64,000 nt of DNA from Lindgomyces ingoldianus. Lineage: Eukaryota > Ascomycota > Dothideomycetes > Pleosporales > Lindgomycetaceae. The DNA is taken from assembly GCF_010093535.1 (NCBI RefSeq), contig NW_022985199.1, forward strand, positions 402,834-466,833, read 5' to 3'. Each line of letters begins with the position of its first letter. The first letter of the stretch is position 1. The notes under the pieces were generated by a model. The model saw nothing but the letters and a program-made list of their open reading frames with translations, was not told the DNA's origin and made no database searches. This document shows positions 56,083-64,000 of this stretch, piece after piece. The translations under genes were made by a program, and so were the position numbers.

Positions 56083-56877
56083 GGCGTGTTGGCGGGGTGC
56101 GGAGGTGTTGCGGAGATGCAAGGGAGTCAAGTTGCGGGAACGGGGCGAACGTCACACGGGGACTGAGGGTGAGCAAGATGACGTGCGATAGATGCGGGTA
56201 GGGGGGGGGGAGGTAGGAGGAGGTGTTTATGTATGAATGGTTCTAGGCAGAGAGTTGGAGTGAAGGAGGCGGTCAGCTCAGCAGCGTCGTGTCGTCTGGT
56301 CCATGTCGTGTGCACCCAAGCATCCAAGCCACTCCACGGGCGGAACCTTGCCTGACAAAAGATATGGGTGCCTCGCAGCCAAGCCATGGAGCACGAGTTG
56401 TCTTTGACAGTGTTGTGCGAAACAAGGGCCTTTAGCGAGTTGTTCAGGAGAGGTTCTCACGGCCGTCAGGCACGCGACCGCCTCCCCTTGTGCTCCGCAG
56501 TTGCGAAGGCGTTGAAGAGCCACGAATGTCACTCACGGTCAGGAGGAAACGTCACTCGCTAAAATGTTTCAATCTGTACCGCCACATGTGGCACTTTCAT
56601 GAACTTCAACTGTGTCCTTCAATTCGCAAGACCTGAAAAAAAAGAAAAGCATGGAAGGATGTTGGACAGCACGTATGCCCCAGTTAGCTTACGCATCTAC
56701 TATCAAATCCAAGGACGAAGGTGGATGGAGTATAGGGTTGATCGCAGTGAGACTCGGAGACTCGGAGGAGAGCCCTGCAGGGACATCTTGGCAGTGAAGC
56801 TTCCGCGCGCTAGCACCCTCATTTGTTGCATCATTCCACCTCTTTCCCCCCCGCATCATTATTCTCACAATGCAAAC
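56083..56877. other. Divergent promoter region
   Basis: It separates the TLC gene (minus) and the seryl-tRNA synthetase gene (plus). The frame of the latter continues upstream to 56599, but without features of coding sequence; it is taken as leader. Confidence 0.5.
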
Positions 56878-58446
56878 ATGAAGATTCTGAAGGGTTCTTT
56901 TCTGAACTGCTCAGCCTGCCGAACCAGGTGGCTCCGCATCAATTCTGAAGCTCTCCATAGACGACACTCCGCGAGACGTAGCTATGCGCGACCCGCCTTT
57001 GCGCCGAAACCCGCTATTGACTTAAAGCACATCCGACAAAATCCAGGTTTGTACTCGCAAAACTGCATAGACCGCAACTATGCCGCCCACAGTCAGACGC
57101 CCTGGAAAATAATTGAGCTCCATGAGCAATGGCTCGCTCTGCAGCACAGCGCTCGCAGTCTCCGTGAACGGAACAATGAGCTACGAAGAAAGTTGGCCCA
57201 TGCAGCATCGCGGAGTGGGGATGCAGAAGGAGATATCCATCAAACGCAAGGCAAAGAGACCGTAATCAATGAAGCGAAAACTTTGAAGGCTGAGTTGAAT
57301 GTTGTCGAAGAGCGAGAGGCTTCGCTGCAAGAGGAGATGGAGAGCCTCGCCCAGGATTTGCCCAATTTGAGCAGCACCCACACCCCTGTTGGTTACACGC
57401 CTGAAGTGGTTGAGTATATAAACGACCACCCCGAGCCCGAGCCTTCAAAATCTGACCGCGTCTGGAGGTCTCATGTCCACATAGGTTCCGAACTCGGGTT
57501 GATTGATTTTGGAGGTGCAGCACAAACTTCCGGATGGGGTTGGTACTTTCTCCTGAACGACGGTGCAATGCTCGAACAGGCGCTGGTGCAATACGCGCTT
57601 AGCGTCGCAAAAAAAAGGGGGTGGAGAGTGGTAGCACCGCCGTCGATCGTCTATTCACATATTGCGGCCGCTTGCGGATTCCAGCCAAGAGACCAGAATG
57701 GAGAGCAGCAAGTTTATACTATCGAGCAGGCAGACAAGGATAGAGCCAAGCCGTCTCTAGCATTAGCAGGAACAGCGGAGATTCCCCTTGCGGGAATGAA
57801 AGCAAACCAGACATTCGAGGACGTGGAACTGCCACTGAAGACTGTCGGAGTAAGCAGGTGCTATCGGGCAGAAGCTGGAGCTCGAGGGGTCGACACAAAG
57901 GGTTTATATCGCGTTCACGAATTCACCAAGGTCGAAATGTTCGCCTGGACCCTCCCAGACAATGTCGAGGAGGAGTATTTTGTCACTCCTGCCGAATCTA
58001 CTTCGGAGTCTATTTTCGATGAGATGCTGTCCATACAGAAAGAGATCTTACAAAACCTGGGACTACATTGCCGTGTTTTGGAGATGCCTACCACAGATCT
58101 GGGGGCGAGCGCCACAAGAAAACGAGACATTGAAGCTTTCTTCCCGTCGCGGAGGGAAAAGGACGATGGGTGGGGTGAAGTCACATCAACCTCAATGTGC
58201 ACGGATTACCAGAGTCGACGACTCCATACTCGGGTGCGCCTCGACAAGGCTAATCGAAAGCTCGACTTCCCTTATACGCTGAACGGTACTGCCCTTGCCG
58301 TACCAAGAGTGCTAGCCGGTATTTTGGAAAATCACTGGAACGAACATGACTATACAGTGACGATCCCGGAGGTGTTGCGGCCGTGGATGGGCGGGGCGGA
58401 CAAAATCCAGGGTGACCATCACAAGCACGGGACGGGGAGTTACTAA
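56878..58446 (+). CDS. Seryl-tRNA synthetase, mitochondrial
   Basis: A single-exon gene of 522 aa. The ATG at 56878 is preferred because the following 55 residues are Arg-rich and free of acids (RTRWLRINSEALHRRHSARR), a mitochondrial presequence; the frame opens earlier, at 56599. The N-terminal tRNA-binding coiled coil follows (IELHEQWLALQHSARSLRER, AELNVVEEREASLQEEMESL). Class II motifs: motif 2 RCYRAEAGARGVDTKGLYRV (about 327-346) and motif 3 LNGTALAVPRVLAGILENH (468-486), with its ATP-binding Arg. TAEIPLAGM matches the serine-binding loop. The enzyme charges mitochondrial tRNA-Ser. Motif 2 has Tyr where the family usually has Phe. Confidence 0.88.
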   Translation: MKILKGSFLNCSACRTRWLRINSEALHRRHSARRSYARPAFAPKPAIDLKHIRQNPGLYSQNCIDRNYAAHSQTPWKIIELHEQWLALQHSARSLRERNNELRRKLAHAASRSGDAEGDIHQTQGKETVINEAKTLKAELNVVEEREASLQEEMESLAQDLPNLSSTHTPVGYTPEVVEYINDHPEPEPSKSDRVWRSHVHIGSELGLIDFGGAAQTSGWGWYFLLNDGAMLEQALVQYALSVAKKRGWRVVAPPSIVYSHIAAACGFQPRDQNGEQQVYTIEQADKDRAKPSLALAGTAEIPLAGMKANQTFEDVELPLKTVGVSRCYRAEAGARGVDTKGLYRVHEFTKVEMFAWTLPDNVEEEYFVTPAESTSESIFDEMLSIQKEILQNLGLHCRVLEMPTTDLGASATRKRDIEAFFPSRREKDDGWGEVTSTSMCTDYQSRRLHTRVRLDKANRKLDFPYTLNGTALAVPRVLAGILENHWNEHDYTVTIPEVLRPWMGGADKIQGDHHKHGTGSY

Positions 58447-59264
58447 AAGCTGAAGTAACATTTGCGATATTCGGAAACTTTGGATATATGCTTAAAAGTA
58501 CATGCTCACGTTATGACTCCTTCGAGTAGTAACAGTAAATATTATCATTCGATGCTACTTGGTCCGCTGAAGAAGTGTGGACCCCTGGAGGCTTTGCATG
58601 GTACCTGCGGCTACTCTCGCTGGGTTGCAGAGCTCAACACCATGAATCATCCGGCTTCTCCGCCAAAATATCTTCCAATCCCGTGGTCTCGCCTTCGGTC
58701 TCCAGCTGTCGCCTCCAAGGCGGATTCGACGCTTGGCTCGGATATCAGCGGCGATTGGTGCACGCGCCTCGCTCTTCGCCAGAGCTGCATCCCTCCAAGC
58801 GCAAGCCAGATGCATACGGCAGACGCCCATGTGTGAGCCACTTCGCCACAACCACAGCAGCTCTGCCTGCGCAAACTTCTTGAAACACACCACCGACCTG
58901 CGAAAGAAGCACAGGAGACCCTAGACTCGACCGCGTCGCAAGTTAATCGATAACGGGGGCCGCTGTTAGCCATCGCTCCAGGGTGGGGTGGATTACCCCA
59001 GGCCACCAGCCTCCTCTCACAGGTTGCTCATCCCGACCCTTCTGCACCTCGACCTGCATCTCGCCGTGGGAACAACACAACACGCAGCCACGTTGTTTTC
59101 GCTCGACGCGCCCCTCTCAAAATCCAGAGTCTTCCCCGAAATCCAGCGACTCAGGCGACCTCGCTGTAAGACACTGAGCGCGACACCTCTCGGAATACGG
59201 CGTCCACTCCGAGCGACTCGAATAAACACGCTTCAAAGAGCTGGTAGTTTAGAAGTAGCAGCGC
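58447..59264. other. Intergenic region upstream of the BTB gene
   Basis: It holds the 3' flank of the synthetase and a GC-richer leader for the BTB gene. Open frames on both strands have no recognisable content. Confidence 0.45.
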
Positions 59265-60789
59265 ATGGTTTCCTACCCAGATTCCCAAGGCGCAGAGCGC
59301 TCTCTCGCCATTCGCCGGCCTCCTTCCGTCGCATCTCATTCTTCTCGCGCCTCGACCGTCCGCAGGCATCGCCCGCATCGCTCGCATTTCGGAGGCACGT
59401 CGTACCAGCCGCAGAATGAGTTCCCGGTGTTCACGCACACGGGCGACGTGGAGATAATCATTGCAAATGGGAGGAAAGAGCAGCGCTATCTGCTGCACAA
59501 ACTGATACTCACGCAATGCTCGGGCTTTTTTGAGGCAGGCACAAGTGACGAGTGGTCGATGGCTGGGGAAGGGACCACCTCGCAGAACTACAACGCGGCT
59601 GCATTCGCGAGGATACCCACCGGAGCTCCCCAGGAGAAGAAGAGATGGAAATACGAGCTGGATTGGGGCGGGGACGACGATATTCCGATGCTGATACAGA
59701 AGGTCAGTCGACTTCTATCTGACACTGCTCTCCATGCTTACATTTGGCTAGAAATCCGCGCCTACTCTCTTCGGCGGCGATGCGGCTCCCCAATCCCAAC
59801 CACCGCCACCGCGCAATAAGCCTCCAGCCCCTCAATCAGGCTTCTTCCGCAGTATGGCTAACTTTTCCTCTCTCCACGTCCCTGCAACAGCACAAGACCC
59901 CGATGACGACACGTTTCGTGACTATGACAATCTATTTCGCGTATTCTATAATTATCCTCCTACTCTCGACCCCATCAACATTGCCAATGCCTACGTGGAG
60001 TGCAAGTCCCTCCTCCAGCTCGGCGACATGTACGACGCCCTTGAAGTCATTGGGCCGAGAGTAGATCACCACCTGCTGCGATTCCAAGGCAGGTTGTGGA
60101 AGCAAATAGCAAAGTATCCCCCTAGCTATCTTAAGCTGGGGTATCTAGCACGAAGCAAGGCAATTTTTGCAGAGGCCATGGTGCATGTCGTGGGGCAGTG
60201 GCCACAAGGGATAAACCAGCTGCGCGGTCAGACACCAGAGGCAGTATTGGAGTTGATCGAGGATAAAGTTGATGAATTGGACGAGCTGAAGGCTAAAATC
60301 GAGGGTAAATTGTTTCGATTGACTCTCACGACAAGTCGAGGGGAAAGAGTGACACCGAGCAATAACTGGCTGGACTGGATGGCCATGAGTCTTTTCAGAC
60401 AATGGCTCGCAGAAAATACAACCCCTCCACCAGCCCCTATTCTCAAATCTCCGCGCGCTCCTTCCTCGAGAAATGGAGAGGCTGTTCCTCCGCCACCCCC
60501 AACAGCTTTCAACACCGGCCGTGTTTTCCGTCTGCTTGGGACGGGAGGTCCGAGTTATCTCGGCCATGATGAGTGCAAACGCTTCCTTCGATTGAGCCCC
60601 GAACAATACAACCGCGACAACCTGAAAAAATTCGAGCGTCGTATTGATGAGATCAAGAATCTAGCAAAAGACGTCGTGAAGCCTCTCATGCGAAATTTCC
60701 TAGAACTCGATCTTGGAAGTCAGGGTGGTGGGCTGCCGTATTTGACTTGTACGAGGATCGATCCGCAGGATTTTCCATGGGACGAGTAA
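59265..60789 (+). CDS. BTB/POZ-domain protein
   Basis: Two exons (59265-59702 and 59752-60789), 491 aa. A basic, Ser-rich N-terminus precedes the first half of a BTB domain (FTHTGDVEIIIANGRKEQRY, LLHKLILTQCSGFFEAGTSD; about 57-95). A Pro-rich insert follows (SQPPPPRNKPPAPQS). The second half reads NLFRVFYNYPPTLDPINIAN and LLQLGDMYDALEVIGPRVDH. The C-terminal part is helical. BTB domains form dimers and often link substrates to Cullin-3 ligases; no Kelch, MATH or zinc finger partner domain is seen, which is common in fungal BTB proteins. The split of the BTB fold by a disordered insert is unusual. Its role is unknown. Confidence 0.75.
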
Positions 60790-61925
60790 AAACTGAAGCA
60801 TTTGCATAATCATCTCAGATTGATATATGTTTGTGGAATGATATGATTTCGGACCGGCGGGCATGGGCGGGGGAGTTGAGTCTATATCTCTTTTTTTTCT
60901 CTTTTGGCCTTTCCATTTTTGGCGCCTGATACCCTTGGATGAAGTTGTCTCTCTCTATTTCTCTCTCATTTAATGCGATCTGTTGTCATGATATTAAGTT
61001 TTATGTTGTTACTTTTTACGAGATCATGATGAAAAGGATAGGAAACGATGAGGAGGATGTGGATTAGGAATGAAGTATAGTATCTAAGTAGAAGATGATA
61101 GGAGCTCTGCATGCTGGTCATGCGATTCTAGACTTCCACTTGGGGGAATTATGAGCTGATGAGAGCAGACTCGGCGAATTTTAGGCACCAAACGTAGAAC
61201 GTGCTAGGTGTAATTCAACACAGAAACTTGAATCGTGTTTACGTCCTGCTGAATTCTGGTAAGAGATAGAATTAATTGAATTTGTGCTGCTAATATTCTG
61301 TGATGGGTGTGGATATGTCGTATTAATTGATTGAGATATCACCTAGCTTCCCCCCGACTCCATCAGTTTCTCTACTTTTCTTACAGTAGACCAATCTAGT
61401 TGGAGATATATAGGACCTAGGCCATCAGAGCCTAGTCCAATGTAACTCTAGTTCATGGGCTGGGAGCGCAAGGCTTGCGTTCAACCGGTACCAAAGAAAG
61501 CCAAATGACATAAGGGTCTATCTAATAACGTCCCTCTGCTAGGGATATCTCACCTGACACTAAGGGTTTACCTCGTGCTAGTTGCGGTGACTATGGTCAA
61601 GAGGAGGGGTAGGTAGTATGAAGGGGGAGGGAGGAGTGTGGGTGACGATGATACTTGCCGACAGCCTGCCTGGTAGCAGGACAACTTAGGGTGATCGGCC
61701 CTAGGGGTCCGTGCGGTAGACTAGGAGGCGAGTATCGAGGATGAAGGAGGAGAAGGTCAGAGACCGTTATGCTTCAGAACTCAGTAGGTGATGGGTAAGG
61801 AAGTACTAGAGGCGCTTCAGTTAAGAACGATATTAAATAGATTGTTCTACCTAAGCTATTCCGTAATAACTAAGTAATTACTACGGCTTTCCGCACACTG
61901 CGGGGAGGCCGTACTTATATATCCT

Positions 61926-61970
61926 AAGATGCTCGTCATGCTCGCAGCGAGCACGGCGAGCACATCTTCT
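61926..61970. repeat. Nested inverted repeat
   Basis: The outer arms AAGATGCTCG and CGAGCACATCTT pair apart from a two-base bulge. Inside, TGCTCGC and GCGAGCA pair perfectly around a single central A (61939-61953). The whole could fold into one hairpin or cruciform. Confidence 0.75.
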
Positions 61971-62479
61971 AGCCCAGCCTTGTCACGTGATTGGTAGAAC
62001 CATCCTTCCTCCGTGGAGTTAGCCTTGGTGGTGTCCCCTCTGCCCAACCAGACAGTCGTAACACCTCCATGGGCGGAAAACCCACTGTGCCAGAAAATAT
62101 AAGGGGTCCTTGGAGTTCAAGCGACTACAGCCCTGCGCACACGTCGAGTTCTTAAATAGTGTGCTATGGCTACAGATGAGAATTTAGGACCTTTCTAACC
62201 TATAAAATACATTTGCATTGTTGGCTGCTTGCCTTGTTTGCTTAGAGTCTTCTTTTATAGCGAAACAATCTGTATTTGCTGGAGCGCCGCTGTTAAGCTC
62301 TTATTACTTACAGTTAATACACATAAAAGGGCCTTACCTAAGCTTTAGAGTGTTATTCTAATAATAGGAAGATATTATTACAGTTGTACACAAATTCCGT
62401 TACAGTTATGTCTTAGGGCTTGGCATCAGGTATATAGTCTCCTTGGCCTCCGTACCTCTGCCTCTGACTCTAAGGGTTA

Positions 62480-62507
62480 CTCTCTCTCTCTCTCTCTCTC
62501 TCTCTCT
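62480..62507 (+). repeat. CT dinucleotide microsatellite
   Basis: Fourteen uninterrupted CT units. Likely length-variable between strains. Confidence 0.9.
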
Positions 62508-62919
62508 AGCCCTATCCTGCATTCCCTATCTATGCTTGTGCTTCCTGCTCGATACCTCGCACAAATTGATACATGGTTACTAGCCTAGTTGGTAACTACC
62601 TCCAATTAGAGCAATTGCTAATCCTAGCTAGTGCAGAACAATCCCACCTTACATAGTTAACCATTCTAGTGTAATTTTATTAATAGTGGCTGCTAGGCGT
62701 GGAGCTGTGCGAAATCTTAGCAAGTGAGCTAACCTCTACCCATGGCTTTGCAATCTAACTCACCCTTGGCTAAGCATAAGAACACCTACAAAATCGCCAC
62801 CTCATAAGGCAATGGCCACGGAGGGTTGGCCAAGAGAGCTTTAGGATTATTGCCACTCCAGTTACGTGCTGTCCTCTCGGTCGCCCCCTTAATAGAGTCC
62901 GCCACCTCGACAAATGAAA

Positions 62920-64000
62920 CTATACCACCATGCTAGAGAGAGAATCCAAAGTGCTGTGCCCTCCTCCAGGAACAGTAAGAAATGTGTGTGCCTGGCAGTT
63001 CTCGGCTGTTTCGCGTCCTTCTTTCTCGTAATCTGCATAACAGTCGTCGCAGAGATCGATATCAATGCAAGTCTTGCACACAAACCGCTGCATGCCTGCA
63101 TAGAGCTGTCTACTGCAGCCGTCGCACACGGTCCCGCCCTGCTCTGGTTCTGATTCAGCGAGGCGAAATTGATGCTGGAATGCAATAACTGCGTCATCGT
63201 CCTTTCCAGTCCAGATTAACATTCGGCCAAGAAGGCTGAGAAATGAGGGCCAAACTGTGCCAAACTTCTTGCAAAGGTTAGTGAGGGCAGAAACCATATC
63301 TCTAGCATGTATGTCGTCGTTCAGATTAATCAGTGCGCTGCGTTGCTGTACACCCTGCTCTTGTCGCAGAGTAATGCAACGGTGGACATAGACTTTGTAC
63401 AGGTCTCTAATAGTATCCATCAGGGATGTGTGCTCAAGGCCTGGAGCCTTCTCATATCTTTGTAGCTCCCGTCTAAACACCTCTTCAGCGTCGGCCAATT
63501 TACCACGGCGAAGGTAAAGCTGCCCTAGACTAGAAACAAGGTCACAATGGGTCGAGTTCTCTAAGTTCTCTAGGGAGAAGACGTCCTCCGAGCACTTAAG
63601 TGCTCGGCGGTACATCTGCTCTTCTTTATCAAGCTGGTCCTGATCCTTGTAGACGTCAGCGATAAGCTTTGCGAGGAGAATATTAGACGGATGCTGATGA
63701 CCAAAGGTCTGCTCGAAATCAGACAGCGTCTGCTGGCATAATTCCTCTTCACTTTCTTGAGGAGTTTGAAGGTATAACTCGGCAAATCGTCCAAGCGAGC
63801 GTTTGGTAAGATTGGCACAGACAACCTTTGAAAGTGGGTGATAATTGCCGAGGAGCATAGTTATCTCCCTATATACGTTTTTCAACATCGCAATTGATTC
63901 GTCTAGCTTGCCTTGATCGCCCAGCGTGACAGCGAGGTTGTTCATGGCTGAGATGGTGTCAGGATGTTCTTCGCCAAGAATCCGCTTCCTCTTCTCCAGC
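62920..64000 (-). CDS. TPR-repeat protein with C-terminal ZZ zinc finger (partial)
   Basis: The frame is open from the right edge to a TAG at 62920; the N-terminus lies beyond the window. At least four kinesin-light-chain-type TPRs are read: GEEHPDTISAMNNLAVTLGD, VYREITMLLGNYHPLSKVVC, FEQTFGHQHPSNILLAKLIA, LVSSLGQLYLRRGKLADAEE. They are followed by a ZZ-type finger, CDGCSRQLYAGMQRFVCKTC and then DLCDDCYADYE. In fungi such TPR arrays are commonly the C-terminal sensor part of NLR-like proteins with an NB-ARC ATPase, so a surveillance role is possible, but no NB-ARC is in view. Beyond the stop, another frame (GATERTARNWSGNNPKALLA) also looks coding, so the true C-terminus may be spliced or the gene may be truncated. 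Confidence 0.7.
   Translation of the reverse strand, partial: LEKRKRILGEEHPDTISAMNNLAVTLGDQGKLDESIAMLKNVYREITMLLGNYHPLSKVVCANLTKRSLGRFAELYLQTPQESEEELCQQTLSDFEQTFGHQHPSNILLAKLIADVYKDQDQLDKEEQMYRRALKCSEDVFSLENLENSTHCDLVSSLGQLYLRRGKLADAEEVFRRELQRYEKAPGLEHTSLMDTIRDLYKVYVHRCITLRQEQGVQQRSALINLNDDIHARDMVSALTNLCKKFGTVWPSFLSLLGRMLIWTGKDDDAVIAFQHQFRLAESEPEQGGTVCDGCSRQLYAGMQRFVCKTCIDIDLCDDCYADYEKEGRETAENCQAHTFLTVPGGGHSTLDSLSSMVV

Larger units (their letters stand above)
60790..62919. other. Repeat-like, TA-rich intergenic DNA
   Basis: From about 61370 the sequence is dense in CTAG, TTAG and TAAG steps with few long frames, as in fungal repeats degraded by repeat-induced point mutation. No transposase or reverse transcriptase can be read. 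It includes a nested palindrome (61926-61970) and a CT microsatellite. Confidence 0.4.

Noticed and set aside
56599..56877. N-terminal extension of the seryl-tRNA synthetase
   Set aside because: The extension has no targeting character, while Met at 56878 gives a good mitochondrial presequence.
1..64000. tRNA, rRNA, CRISPR or complete transposon genes
   Set aside because: A visual scan found no A/B-box pairs with a cloverleaf, no rRNA-like blocks, no spaced repeats and no transposase or reverse-transcriptase frame. A tRNAscan and repeat search would be needed to exclude them fully.

Overview
The window is nuclear DNA of a filamentous ascomycete (Pezizomycotina; class uncertain, Leotiomycetes would fit). 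The case rests on spliced protein genes with short introns of about 45-100 nt (GTRNGT donors, CTRAY branch sites), compact and mostly monocistronic spacing, and fungal families: an ORP1-like protein, Osh3, Mrc1, Rtf1, a Gas/Gel-type GH72 protein, a MOT1 molybdate transporter, CE16 acetylesterase and fungal aminoglycoside-phosphotransferase-like proteins. I saw no bacterial operons, rRNA, CRISPR or convincing tRNA genes. Exon boundaries below were derived by hand; every multi-exon model listed as intact keeps phase across all junctions.

Layout. 1-10.2 kb is gene-poor. It holds the 5' part of a helicase-like gene running off the left edge, several unidentified coding remnants, an intact ORP1-like gene (5989-6990) and a cysteine-rich secreted-type gene that changes frame. 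10.2-15.7 kb is one large 12-exon minus-strand gene (1589 aa) joining a B-box-like zinc finger, a P-loop GTPase, a RING-like finger, a patatin-like domain and a proline-rich tail. 18-25.5 kb is a carbohydrate-active block: GH43 (minus), divergent GH72/X8 membrane protein (plus), a RING protein, then a CE16 acetylesterase (minus). 27.1-43 kb is the conserved housekeeping core: Osh3-like, Rtf1, Coq7, Mrc1-like, a C2H2 protein. 42.9-49.7 kb holds a MOSC (mARC-like) protein and a MOT1 molybdate transporter with a decayed kinase-like pseudogene between them. 51.5-60.8 kb has a type-B carboxylesterase, a TLC-domain membrane protein, mitochondrial seryl-tRNA synthetase and a BTB protein. 60.8-64 kb is repeat-like DNA followed by a TPR/ZZ-finger gene running off the right edge.

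The most unusual loci are two probable pseudoenzymes. The GTPase/patatin fusion has lost both residues of the patatin Ser-Asp dyad (GxSxG reads G-S-G-T-A; the DGG-type motif reads E-S-G). The GH72 protein has Gln in place of the catalytic nucleophile Glu, and ends in a transmembrane helix with an 86-residue cytoplasmic tail instead of a GPI signal. Both look more like sensing or scaffold proteins than enzymes. The first resembles the multidomain architecture of fungal intracellular immunity proteins; that link is inference.
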